Of a DNA stretch of 64,000 nucleotides, positions 1 through 12,800 are shown one piece after another. This DNA is from Vigna angularis (taxonomy: Eukaryota > Streptophyta > Magnoliopsida > Fabales > Fabaceae): contig NC_068970.1 in assembly GCF_016808095.1 (NCBI RefSeq), forward strand, positions 20,256,501 through 20,320,500, read 5' to 3'. Made by a program: the position numbers and the translations under genes. Each line of letters starts with the position of its first letter. Positions within the stretch are counted from its first letter, which is position 1. The notes beneath the pieces are model-generated. The model was given only the letters and a program-made list of their open reading frames with translations, made no database searches and was not told the DNA's origin.

Positions 1-711
1 TCATTATCAAGCCTCATAGGGCGTTGCTTTAAGGGAAAAACACAGAAGAAAGAGCCAATTCGGTGCTGCAGAACTGAAGACATTTGAGCTAATTCGTACG
101 TTTGACATGGAATCAATGCCTTTCTTATTTCCTTGCTTGAAGAACTGCTTGATTGATTAATCTATTTCTGAAACTGTGACATTATTTGATCGTTCACACA
201 AATATCCCGCTGATTGGATATAATTTTTCTTGCGTTTTCAAAATGTCTTCAGAAGAACATCTTAGCCATTCTTCCTTGAAAATTAGACACATGCATTTAG
301 CAAGCTTTCTTACAAGTCATGCTAATTCTCTCTATTCATTTAATATTTTATTTGTCAACCTCCACCCCTCCTTTTCTTTTTCTTTTTATCATTTTCCTTG
401 GTCTGTCATAGTGTTTAGGATCTGAGAATCTTGGTAGCATGTGATTCCCACAATAAGAGGTGATATGGATTTTTTATTCCGTGATCTATCTACTCTTCAT
501 GATACCTGCTTTGCCAATGCAAATGTAATACCTTTAATATCACTGGTTTGTAAAAGTTTTGGGATCACAACATTTTTTCCTCGAGCATTTATTTGTGTAC
601 GATCTTTTAATTCGTTAATAGTTCTGATCATGCTACATTTGAAGATTGAATTGAACTTGAGGTCTTGCTGTTTCAGAAGAGGTTGTACCAACTTGCACCA
701 AATAATATTGC
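1..711 (+). other. Upstream leader region of the DAR1-like gene
   Basis: No coding exon is visible here. A pyrimidine-rich stretch ends in a good acceptor (TTTCAG at 671-676), followed by 35 bases of untranslated sequence before the ATG at 712. This suggests that the 5' UTR is split by an intron and that the first leader exon lies near position 1-100 or outside the window. The short open frames in this stretch have no recognisable content. Confidence 0.45.
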
Positions 712-3700
712 ATGGGTTGGTTTACTAAACTGCTCAAGGGATCCAACCGTAAATATTCAGGAGGAGGATATCATGGGAAATATGAAGAGGACAGATATTC
801 AGACAATCATGATAATTCAGCGGTAATCACACTTTCTGCTTCTTGTAAAAAAATTATCATTATTTCAACTTATCATGTCATTTTCTAGCACGATAGTTGC
901 TTGAACATAACACAGCACTAGTTCCTTTCGGATTTGGTCTAAAGTTATGAATTCTAATAGTCTGAACTGAGAGCAGGATGATTTGACGGAAATTGAGAAA
1001 GAAGAAATTGATCGGGCAATAGCACTCTCTCTTTCAGAGGCAGATCCGAAAGGGAAAAGAGTTATTGGTGAGATTTATGCTTTTGCTTTTTTATGTATCT
1101 TGTTAAAATCAGGAATTCAGTGTGCCAGGTTACCTAAAATGTATACTCTAAACATAATGCATATCGATTTATTAAGTTCTTGTGTAACAATCTAAGTGTC
1201 TTGGTGTCAGTGATCAATTATCTCAATTAAAATATAATTCTAATCTATACCATAATCAGGATTTGTTGATTCTGATGCTTGGTTGAAAAAGTACTGAACA
1301 TATTTTTTATATGGTTAGAGTCCATTAAAAAGAATCTGAAATTTCATTTGGTAAACTTGTGTTTGGAAATGGATTCCTGATTTTTTTTCCCCTGCTAAAT
1401 GCCTCATGTTTTTGCCTCTCAAAACCAGAGGACGACTCTGAATCTGAAGATGATGAACTGTGTCCACTTGACGATGAGGAAGACAATCGTGTTGGGGAAG
1501 TTCAGCAAGACGAAGATGACCATCATGCTCAAATTCAACAGGATGAAGACAAAAATCTTGATGAATTTCAACTTGAGGAAGATGAACAACTTGCCAGGGC
1601 AATTCAAGAAAGTTTGAGCATCAGTTCTCCTCCTCGATCTGACACTGATTCTTTATTTCAACCTCTTGCAAACTTATTCCCACCTGTTTACAGGTACCTG
1701 TGGAAAAGATGATACCTTTTATCTGTAGTTAGAGCCCAATTTCAAATACCACATATGGAAATTGCCAAACTTCACTGATTGTGGTAAACAGAGGGGGACA
1801 AATTATTGTCCTCATTAGTAAAATTGCTTTAATGGAACACATGCGGTAACCTGGTTTTTGCAAAATGTGCTTGCAGAACTTGTGCTGGTTGCAATGCCGA
1901 GATTGGCAGTGGAAGATTTTTGAGTTGCATGGGAGGTTTTTGGCATCCCGAATGTTTTTGTTGTCATGCTTGCAAACTTCCAATCACTGATTATGAGGTT
2001 AGATTCTTGGGTTGATTGCTATATGCTTCATGAAACTCAATTTGAACACATTTAGCTTTCTTCTGGAATTCAAAAATGAAGATCTTTAGCTTCTTTTTTT
2101 TGTTAATATGATTGTAAATAATGTTTACATCCGTATCTATTTGCAGTTTTCAATGTCTGGAAATGGCCGTTATCATAAATCCTGCTATAAGGAGTTGCAT
2201 CATCCGAAATGTGATGTTTGCAAAAACTTTGTAAGTAATGGCAGTGAGTTTTCTCTTACAGATTTTTAGTCAATTCATTATGCCGGTGTTTGATTAATGG
2301 TTTCAATAAAATTTGATTGGCATACAAATTTCACTATATCATGTGTTTTTTTGGAAGACTATGGATATTGAGCCGTTTTCAAAGTTAAAGTCATTTTACA
2401 CACTGTTCATTGCAGATCCCACCAAACTCAGGTGGCCTCATTGAGTATAGAGCACATCCTTTCTGGCTACAAAAATATTGCCCATCGCATGAGCGTGATG
2501 GAACTCCTCGTTGTTGTAGCTGTCAAAGAATGGAGGTCAGTTATAACAGCCTCCAAAACATGTGATCATTTCTTCGTGTATCCCATTTCTCATTCCTTTC
2601 TCTGTCTTTCTTTCGCCTTTTCATATCTGATATGAAACTTTCCAATCAATGCAGTCAGTGGATGCCAAATATCTGTTGCTTGATGATGGCCGAAAGCTGT
2701 GTCTGGAGTGTCTTGACTCAGCTATCATGGATACCCATGAATGCCAACCTCTCTATGTTGAGATACAAGAATTTTATGAAGGTTTACATATGAAGATAGA
2801 GCAGCAAATTCCTATGCTTTTGGTTGAGAGACAAGCACTGAACGAAGCCATGGAGGGAGAGAAGAATGTAAATGTTAACGTTTTGAACATTCATTCATGA
2901 AATTTTCCTTTCATTTTCTCTTCTCTACATCATACCCTTCTATTGTCCTGATTTTTGCATTGCTTTTTGAGTGTAGGGTCATCACCACTTACCTGAAACT
3001 AGAGGACTTTGCTTGTCTGAAGAGCAAACTGTTCCCACTGTAGAGATCTCTTCTTAATTTCAATCTTCATTAATGGTTTAAATTCTCAATAAACTATCTC
3101 TATTCATCAAGCAGTGGTTTATACTCTTTTCTTGTAATTCCAGATTTTAAGGAGACCAAGGATAGGGGCAGGATACCAGCTCATAGATATGATAACTGAG
3201 CCTTTTAGACTGATCCGTCGATGCGATGTGACAGCCATACTTGTTTTGTATGGCCTTCCCAGGTATCCTTCTGATGCCTACTATTTTTATGAACTCGAGT
3301 GTTTGCATTTGGAGTTCACTGTATAAATTCAAGAACTTTTTATGTTCATAGGCTATTGACTGGATCAATCCTGGCTCACGAAATGATGCATGCGTGGCTT
3401 AGACTTAAAGGTACCATCATCCTTCATGTGATCAATGTGGAAAATTTGTATTTTCATTTCATAGCGCTAAATTAGACAGATTTGTGGGGTTATGGCAGGC
3501 TATGGCAATCTGAGGCCAGAAGTTGAAGAGGGAATTTGCCAAGTCTTGGCTCATATGTGGTTAGATTCAGAGATCTATTCCAGCTCTGGGAATGAAGGTG
3601 CATTACCATCATCATCGTCTTCTGCTTCTTCCTCATCCTCCTCCTCACCTTCATCCTCTTCATCATCTAAGAAGGGCAAACGTTCTGACTTTGAGAAGAA

Positions 3701-3848
3701 ACTTGGTGAATACTTCAAACACCAGATTGAGTCAGATAGTTCATCAGCTTATGGAGATGGATTCAGAGAGGGTAACCAGGCAGTGCTCAAGTATGGCCTT
3801 AAAAGGACCCTTGACCATATCCGAATGACTGGTAGTTTTCCATATTGA
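712..3848 (+). CDS. DAR1: DA1-related ubiquitin-activated peptidase with UIM and LIM domains (DAR1-like)
   Basis: Eleven coding exons with GT-AG introns: 712-822, 977-1067, 1429-1693, 1877-1997, 2147-2230, 2416-2535, 2655-2867, 2977-3039, 3144-3262, 3352-3410, 3499-3848. They total 1596 nt, or 531 residues, which matches the family length of about 530. Domains in order: an [15 protein letters not shown] N-terminus; ubiquitin-interacting motif 1 near residues 46-60 ([12 protein letters not shown]); an acidic stretch; UIM 2 near 118-131 ([12 protein letters not shown]); a LIM zinc-binding domain from about Cys158 (CAGC...[10 protein letters not shown]); and a C-terminal zinc peptidase domain with HEMMH at 405-409. 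Family knowledge: DA1 and DAR proteins limit the duration of cell proliferation and organ size, and cleave growth regulators after ubiquitin-dependent activation. The wording of the LIM and C-terminal regions ([33 protein letters not shown]) favours DAR1 over DA1 itself. A serine run of about 20 residues separates the peptidase motif from the C-terminal tail. No broken exon was seen. Confidence 0.93.
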
Positions 3849-3881
3849 AAAGCGGTTCAGAGTGAGCAATTCATTTTCATG

Positions 3882-3887
3882 AATAAA
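3882..3887 (+). terminator. Candidate polyadenylation signal of the DAR1-like gene
   Basis: AATAAA lies 34 bases after the stop codon, in a context typical of a plant 3' UTR. Plant signals are loose, so this is only a candidate. Confidence 0.35.
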
Positions 3888-3889
3888 GT

Positions 3890-6530
3890 AAGGAATCTCA
3901 ACTGTTGATGAGAAAATTTAGGAGTTAGTGATATATTATGCACAAGCATATGATATCAATGGTTATTTTCATCAATGAGTGAGACTTCTTACTTTCTCTC
4001 TAGAGGATGGACTCACTTAGAGAAACCAAATGGAGAAACATGATACAATCTTTTTTCCTCTACAGCAACCGATATATCAGCTTTTTCATTTAAATTAAAT
4101 AGGATGCAAAGATTCAAAAAGTATATAATTTTGACATTACACCGGACTAAATAAGGAATCAAAAAGGCTCCTGTTAGTCTCCGGTTGCCAAAAGTATATT
4201 TTTTCTCTTTTTCTTTCCAACGTTGTCTCTTATATTCTATATGTGTTACAAAATACCTTGCAGCAGTTGAAAATGCACAGGATTTTAAGTTTCTATTTAC
4301 TCTCTGCGAAGGAAAAAGTCATTTTAATAACTTTTTTTGACAACTGTGTTAGTTTATAATTAATCCGTTTTAAATATATGAACTAATAAAATAGTGACAC
4401 GTAATTGTAAAAAAGTTATTAAAAAAAGTTAACTTATCTTGCTAATGTCCTTTCAAATATTGATTTGATTATCTTAATAAAAGAGGTAAAAAGAGGTTGT
4501 GCTTCGTTTGTTGAATGTAAATCAATAACAAATCGTTGGGACAATCTTTCACCTTTCAAAACCAAACTTTCTTGCTCTATCTTGAATTCAGAATGCTAAT
4601 CTTTTACACAATGAATTGCATTTAAATCCAAACCTAGATGGAAATTTCTTTTATGTCCAACCTCACAATATGAAAAGCAATAAACAATGTTGCAATGAAA
4701 TGAAGTCCGTTATGTATTTCATGAATTCTCTACAATTCACCTTCGTGAGATCTAACGATCAGAATCATCAATTCTATTTTAACAGCTTTTATCTCCTTCA
4801 TGCTCTCCATTTCAAATTTTGATAATCATGTTATTAACGGCAACTTATTGAACACACCTTATATATTTTATCTTAATAAATTAAAATTATTTATCCAAAC
4901 ACACTAAAATAAAATAGTAGATTGTTAAATATTGCTTATATTTTATGCAATGATAGCTCATAAAATATTCAATACTTTCTACGTGTGCAAGAAAAATTAA
5001 CAATAAATAAATGGTTTAGAACTATTAATACCTTCATAAATAAATAAAAATCCTTTTTAAAGTGCCTTTTCAATTTCTAAAATGTTGGGATACAAACAAC
5101 CTCCCAGTTAAAAGAAGAGGCAGATATGAGTTTATATACTCCATTGGTAAGAGGTTTTTGGAATGGTACCAAAAGCAAATTCGTTAAGACTTGACCTAAA
5201 GTGGACAATATCTCACTAGTGTAGAGATATGTTCAATTATACAAGTTAATCTCCCACCATTTTATCATATCCATTTTTTAGACTATTCTCATCATCATTC
5301 TAAATCAAAACATTTAACTCATTCATTTCTAATATAACAATCTGATCACAACATAATAATTACTTTACAAATAGTATTCAAAACCTCATCCATTTATCAT
5401 AGTCTTCTCATTGACATCATAAGCATGAAACAATAATATTTTTAACTTTTACTAACTTCTATTACCATAAATAGTTATTTTCGAAAAGCTAAAAGTTGAC
5501 AACTTTATGAATTGAGTTACTCACAACTAAAGACGAAATGCAAAGTATCCAACAAAACAAAAATTCAATATATTATAGGTTAAGTTAAGAGATCACTTCT
5601 CTTAATCGTTTTCACTAAGATTTATGACTAAAAATAAAAAAATAGAATGAATAATTCTATAAAATTGATAAAAATTTACACTATTTTAAAATCCAATCGA
5701 TTTAAAGGATTCCCGAATTCCTCAATTTCACGGTGCAATTAATTTCTAAAAATGATGAAAATTTTTAAGAGAAGATGGATAAAGATAATGACATGTGATA
5801 ACATGAAATTGAGAATGATGTTCAGGTACTGTGATTTGTACACGGGCACTACAATTTGTTAAATTTATTTTATACTTTTTAAATAATTTTTATGATTTGT
5901 TAGTGTGAAAATGATTTTTTTTTACTATCTACAGAGGAGATTTTATTTTTCAATTTTATCTTTTTAATAATTATTTTTTAAATTCAAATAAAAAATTATT
6001 TTTAATTTTATTTTTTAATAATTAAATTTTTAAATTCAAATGATTATTTATAATAAAAAAATATTTTTACAATAAAAAATCATAAAAATTATTTATAAAT
6101 TATATTTTGCAAGTTAAAAATTACATTATATTTTTATTTTAATAATTAAAAATCATTTCATAATTAATAAAATTTTTGCTATAACATTAATGGAGGGAAT
6201 TTATTTTTAATTTTACTTTTTTATGACAGTTTTTCTAAAATTTGAATAAAAAATTAACTTTTAATTTTATAACTATTTTTTTAATTCAAATAATTGTTAA
6301 AAATGTACCCGCTTTTTTATTATAGATAATTCGTTTAATTTAAAAAATAACAGAATTTAAATAAACAATGATTTAGAAAGATAAAATCTGTTATTTTAAC
6401 TTAAAAGATAATTAAATATAAAGATAAAAATAAAAATATAATTATTTTAATTAAAAACAAAAATAAAAATATAATTATATATAAATAATAATATAGAAAT
6501 TTATCGGTAATAAAAAATTTAACAGATAGG
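3890..6530. other. AT-rich intergenic region
   Basis: The only open frame of any length (4616-4822) has no recognisable content. From about 5860 to 6500 the sequence is extremely AT-rich (runs of TTTTTAAT and AATTATTT) without a clear repeat unit. The only distinctive part is the dispersed-repeat-like piece listed separately near 5095-5260. Confidence 0.5.
5095..5260 (+). repeat. Fragment of a dispersed plant repeat (unclassified)
   Basis: This less AT-rich patch (ACCTCCCAGTTAAAAG, TATACTCCATTGGTAAGAGG, AAAGTGGACAATATC) stands out from its surroundings. It resembles phrases I recall from common dispersed repeats in dicot genomes. Neither termini nor a target-site duplication could be recognised, so the class is unknown. 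Confidence 0.3.
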
Positions 6531-6534
6531 CAGG

Positions 6535-6540
6535 CACGTG
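6535..6540. promoter_or_regulatory. G-box (CACGTG) upstream of V-ATPase subunit H
   Basis: A palindromic CACGTG lies 291 bases before the V-ATPase start codon, just upstream of the pyrimidine-rich leader (about 6610-6650). A G-box is a known bZIP/bHLH site, but its use here is inferred from position alone. Confidence 0.35.
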
Positions 6541-6830
6541 GACCAGTATGAACATGATTGTAGCATGGTCGTGGCGAGGGATGCTTACCAATATGTGATT
6601 CCAAAACTGATCTATTTCCTTCTCCTTCTCACTTCTGTCTCTCTGCTACAAATCCAAAAACCACCAAATCGCGGGTAAAATAATCCTCATCTGGTTCTTC
6701 ACTTTCTCACTTTTCTTCATTGCAATTTCACTTGTGTCTCCGTTACTTGCATTCATTTCACTGGATTTCGCTTCTGCTCTCGCAGTACCAAATTTAATTT
6801 TCCCGAGCGAGTTCTAGGGTTCCCGTTGCC

Positions 6831-9800
6831 ATGGACCAGGCCGAATTAACCACCGAACTGGTACTTTCCGATCCGTTTCCTCTCTATTAGTTTCTTCGTT
6901 CCTCGATCTGATCGCAAAGTACCGATTGTGCTCGATTCCATTTGGATTTAGTTCTCGTGCATTTTATTCTGTTGGTTTTCGATGTGGTTTGAATTTCTTC
7001 ACTGGCATTGTGTCATGTTTTCTTGAAGGTTCTGAGTAGGGACATTCCATGGGAGACCTATATGTCCACGAAGCTCATCTCAAGCACCAGCCTTCAGCTC
7101 TTAAGGCGCTATGATCACCGATCAGAGAGTCACAGAGCACAGTTGCTCGATGATGTAATTTTTTTCAATTTTTTTTTGGGAAAGTAATAGTAAATTATAG
7201 TTTGTTAATTGTTGTGCTGAACTTTTAAACTCGATTTGAATGCGATTTTGATTTGAAGTGGATTCAATTTGTGATTCCCAAGTTTGTTGTCTATTGGTAT
7301 TGAAAGTGCAAGCTTGTTCGTTGTGTGGCAGGATGGTCCCTCGTATGTTCGCGTGTTTGTTCGTGTTCTGCGTGATATTTTCAAGGAAGATACTGTAGAG
7401 TATGTTTTGGCACTGATAGATGAAATGCTTGCAGGTAAATTGTTGAAATTGGTCCATTTTTTTCTCTCATTTGTTTGTCAACAGTGTAACAACCTTAAAT
7501 TATATTTTGCAGCAAACCCCAAGAGAGCAAGACTGTTTCATGACAGTACTCTTGCAGATGAAGATACTTATGAGCCTTTCCTAAGTTAAGTCTTTACTCA
7601 AATATGTTTTTTTGTTCTAATTAATTATTAGATTTCTTTGTTTTGGAGGTGAGACTAGCTCATGTACAGTGTATGTTTATCTATCACACACACACGTTAA
7701 AATCTCTCAATAATACACTATATACAGTTCAGCATTTTTGTTTCAAATAAAATGTATTTGTTACCGTGTTCATTACTTCAGCCAAAGTTTTAAATAAGTT
7801 CCACATTCCTAATATATAACTATTTTTGTGTTGAGTACCGGATACTTTGTTTTTCAAATAACAAGTTAAACATTTTGGTCCATTCTGATACCTACTAGTT
7901 CTATAATACATGTGTTGCTAGGTTGAAGTATGTTTCCCATTGAGTGATGATACACATTAAATTCCTTTTATTAACTATATTGACAACCCATTAAAAATGT
8001 CTAATCCCACGCTCGAGATGTATATACCTCGGCGTGAGGGGTGTGTGTTGGAAGTCCCACATCGACTAGAGATAATGTCAATTCATAGTTTATAAGTGGG
8101 TGTAAACCTCACCCTATAAACCGGTTTTGTGGGGTTGAGTTAGGCTTAAAGTCCACTTTTAACAATATGATGGATAATTATAATGACAGGATACGCCATT
8201 ATATATGATGGAAAACTATCGGCTGTCATGATAATAGAATAGGTTGAAAGTTCAAAATAAAGATAGAAAAAATACTTTAGGGATCAATTAAAAGAATCAA
8301 TGTAATAGTGGGGAAAAAATATGAATAAATATTTTTTTTGGGATTTAAACCAAAATTTATATATTATTAGGTCCCAATTTTAATTCTTTTTTATTGGGTA
8401 CTTAAAACAAATATTAGTCATATATATACTAGACCTAAAACTTATTTCAGCCTCAGCAAAACGGTTTTAAGAATTTTCTTTGCAGGGAGTCTAACCATTG
8501 ATGATAGTATCTGAGTGTATGTAAACTAGTGCTTGTGGAAGATTATGCTTTATATGGTCATCTGTACTCTAATATTATACCTTTCTTTTGAACAGAGAAA
8601 CTGAAAGTCAGTCGCTTTTAATTACATTTCTTTGTCATTTCTTTTACAGAAGATCAAATGCTATGTACGCTTGTTGTTTATATAATGCCATGTCATTGTC
8701 TTGGACTTCGAAAATTTCTTTGTACTTCAAATTTGTGATATTCAAAAAATGAGAAAATTTTTTTTTATCCATCTTGCAGATTGCTCTGGAAAGGAAATTG
8801 GTTCATACAAGAGAAAAGTTGTAAGATCCTTGCTTTAATTGTCAGGTAATACAAACTCGAGATCTTTTCACATTTTAATTCTAAAAAACTTCTCAGACTT
8901 TGATTAAATATCAGATTCAAGCTGTATAAGTTATTGCCTTACAAGTTATTACAGAATTTCACCCTTTTCTGATAATAGTGTCAGGCCAAAAAATCAGAAT
9001 GGTGTTGTGTCTAATGGAGAAGCATCAAATGGAAAGAAGCCATTTACCACTATTGATGATGTTTTGATAGGATTAGTAAAATGGCTTTGTGAACAGGTAT
9101 GCGATACTGAAAATTGTTTCCATCTCTCTAGATCCACTGGATAATAGTAATTCACAGATATGTTGACAATGCAACTAATCTTATCAACTTAGGCAGGAAG
9201 CTGCCACAATCACTTGACGTGTATGAAAATTAAGTTAGATTTGTGATTGCACAAGTGTGGCATTATTTTCTGAACGTGAACACTAAGTTATAAATTGTAC
9301 CACAGAATCAATTAAACTACACTCATTAAGATTGAACTCAGATAAATAGGAAGTTTATGAAATATTCTGAAGATGTTAAGGATCCCTTTCTACCAAATAT
9401 GCATGCTTTCTTACGTTCATCTATGATTGATTTATTAAATTTGTAGTTGAAGAAACCTTTTCATCCTACTCGTGGAGTCCCAACTGCTATCAATTGCCTA
9501 GCAACACTGCTTAAGGAACCTGTGGTTAGGTCTTCCTTTGTTCAGGCAGATGGGGTCAAGTTACTTGTGCCATTGATTTCACCAGCATCCACACAACAGT
9601 CCATTCAGGTAAGTTTGTCGGACTCTACCTCTGAGAATCTGAAAATCTGAGTAATTGAATTTTTCCGTAGTTGGCCTATACCAATAGGATAGGTGTGCTT
9701 GGGTAAGCATGGTATATCTAGCTATGCCTGTAATACTTGCTAGAAATCGAAGAGTCTGTATTGCATTTAGTAAGAGACGGATAACTTATGCTTGGTGCTT

Positions 9801-12800
9801 TTTACCAAATAATGATTGTTTTGATCAACATTGATAGAGTGATTTCTGATTTCAGATTTGTTGGCTTAAATTGAATTATCACTTAAAAAAATAAAATGTT
9901 ATTGATGAAGTTATTTAGATTTCGTGGGTGATTTTTTAAGGATAGACAAAGTGAACTTAATTGATAAATTCCTCTGTAACAGCTTCTTTATGAAACATGT
10001 CTGTGCATATGGCTCTTATCCTATTATGAGCCAGCAATTGAATATTTGGCTACTTCAAGGACCCTTCCTCGACTTATTGATGTTGTTAAGAGCTCTACAA
10101 AAGAGAAGGTATTGCTTATTGAATTTATCTGCATCTCATTTCTCTCTTATAAACAAAATGTTGTTCACATCTCTCTATTTCTTACAATATCATCAGTAGT
10201 TTCAGACTTATTGTTCTTTTATAGCTGTTAGCTTAATTTGTATTAACTTTCTGCTATATCTCTGTCTGTATTAGTAGCAAGTAGATATTTTTTGTTTATA
10301 ACTTACTCTGGCATAGCAGTCTAATGTTGGTACACTTGATTTACAAGGTGGTTAGAGTTATTGTGCTGACTCTTAAGAACTTGATGTCAAAAGGGACATT
10401 GGGTGCTCAGATGGTTGACCTTCAGCTGCCACAAGTTGTCCAGAGTTTAAAGGCACAAGCATGGAGTGATGAGGTCAGATAATTAAGACCTACACTACGT
10501 TAATTTCCTGTTGAACTTGTGTGCAAATTTATAGCAGGTGCCATGCAGAGAAAAATATTTTTGATTTATACCTTTTGCTATTTGAACCTTAACCGTAAAG
10601 TTACTGTCTTGTGACCTCACAATCAGAGGTTCAATTCCTGAAAACAGTGTCTTGCAGGATTAGGTATTATGCACCTATGCCTACCCTCCCCAAACCCCAT
10701 CAAGTGGGACGGGGAGTCTTGTGCTTTAGGTTGCCCTCTATTTACATCTTGCTACTATTGAAGTATTTGCTATCAGAACTAATATTTTAGTTTTTTTGTC
10801 ATCATAGTCAGTGTTTTTATATAACATGGCCTTTGCAATATTATGTATTATTTCTTGTCTTATGTTGTCATGCCGATACCATAAACAGTTAGATACACTT
10901 GCTGTTATCTGTGACTCATCACCCTTTTAATGGCACTTACCATTTGATGTATGCACTTAGGAAAGTCAGATTTACTGTTACAGCAGAATTTACTTATTGG
11001 AATGATATGATGCTTCCTTTCGAGTATTTATTCTTACTCAATAGATAAGTTGTGATTTACAACATGGTTGATGAAATTTGATTAATCTGTGATGCATTGC
11101 TTCCTGGTTACACAGTGACTCTTGTGTTGGGCATAACAATAGCGTTGTCTCTGTTTTCTATTTGCACTGTAATGCACAAGTGTACATGAACCCTTATGCA
11201 TGATACACCAATCATGCTGCTAACTTTAATACACATTCTGGAAGGTTCACCGGACATCAGTTTTTGACTATTCTAAAGTGCCTTTTCCATTCTCTCCTTC
11301 ATTTGCTTAAACTATATGTGTGTGTATTGCTTGAGATTTATCACATTATCTTAAATTACAAACTTAAAAATAGATAGCTCTTTTAAACCTCTATTATTAC
11401 ATTTCCTTTTGAGATAGCCTATTTTGTATTGCTAGCCCAATATTTCTATTGATTAGAAAAGTTTGTATAGGACTTATTGGAGGCACTGAATTCTCTGGAA
11501 GAAGGGCTTAAGGATAATATTAAAAGACTAAGTTCTTTTGATATGTACAAGCAAGAAGTTCTCCTTGGCCATCTAGATTGGTCTCCCATGCACAAAGATC
11601 CCTTATTCTGGAGAGAAAATATAACCAACTTTGAAGAAAATGATTTCCAGGTATATGTGCATTTCTTCCTTTATGCTTTAATTTATTTCTTATTTAAGCA
11701 AACATGAAAATTTAGGCTGAGGAAATAACAAGGGCTTCAGTTGCTTGTGACCGTACTAATTTCTGTTATTTCGTATAAAATTGGTATTCTCAGATTGTGC
11801 TCATATTTGATAGGTCCTTACAATCAAGAACCTATAGAAACCCAGTAACACCCACTCACACTGAATAACCTCCTTGTATTACCAAAGAATCAAGAGTACA
11901 AGATACACTGTGTGCCCGAGAGCTTAACCTCCCTCCAAAGAACTACAAGAGTTCCCGCCAAACAATAACACTTCAAAACTCTCCTCTCTCACCAACCAAC
12001 CCACCCCTTTTATACTGACTTACCTAACTGCCAGGCAGTTAGGCTGGGTAATGTTTCTCCTTCTACTAGATACAATTAATTCCCTAACAATACACCCCTT
12101 CCCCAACAACCTTGTCCCCAAGGTTGAAAAACTGCTCTCTTTTTTTTTTTTCTTTTTTTATTATATCGCCCCATCTTCCAACGGAGGCACCCTCTTCTCA
12201 CCCACAGCCTTCTTTAGTTGGGGAACATGAAATATTGAGTGTATTCTTGCTGTCTCGGTTAATTGTAAATGAAAATCTACTTTCCCCACATGCTGTAACC
12301 GTGCAGGGAGCTTCAGTCAATTCACCCATCATGTCACCTCTTGTCCCCTGTTCCACTACGCACATTTCCCAAACCCGAAAAACGTGGTAGTGCGCCTGCA
12401 ACACGGTTTCCAATTCTGCTTTCTGCCCCTCCGTCAAATCCACTTGCCCCTCACCGTCCACCTCTTTCTCCACTTGGCCCATATCCCAAGCTATGACCCA
12501 TGACTCAGCATCTGTCAATTTTAATAAAGATTGAGGCTCCACCAGCTGTCGGGCTAACGCTGGGTCTCCTTGTATCTTCACCTTCTTACCTTCCACGATA
12601 TACCCCATTGTCATTTCCTTCCAATTTATCATCACCTCCCCCAGTTTAGCTAGCCATTCAACCCCCAATATGATGTCTACTCCGCCCAGTTCGAATAAAT
12701 GGAGCCTCTCCTCAACCACGGCCTCCGCCAATCTGATCTCTACATGCTCACAACACCCTCTCGTCTCTTTCCGCTGTCCATCCCCCAAACTCACCTGATA

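Noticed and set aside
6401..6604. Minus-strand frame ending in a Phe/Leu/Ile-rich tail upstream of VHA-H
   Set aside because: It results from AT-rich low-complexity sequence in the promoter region.
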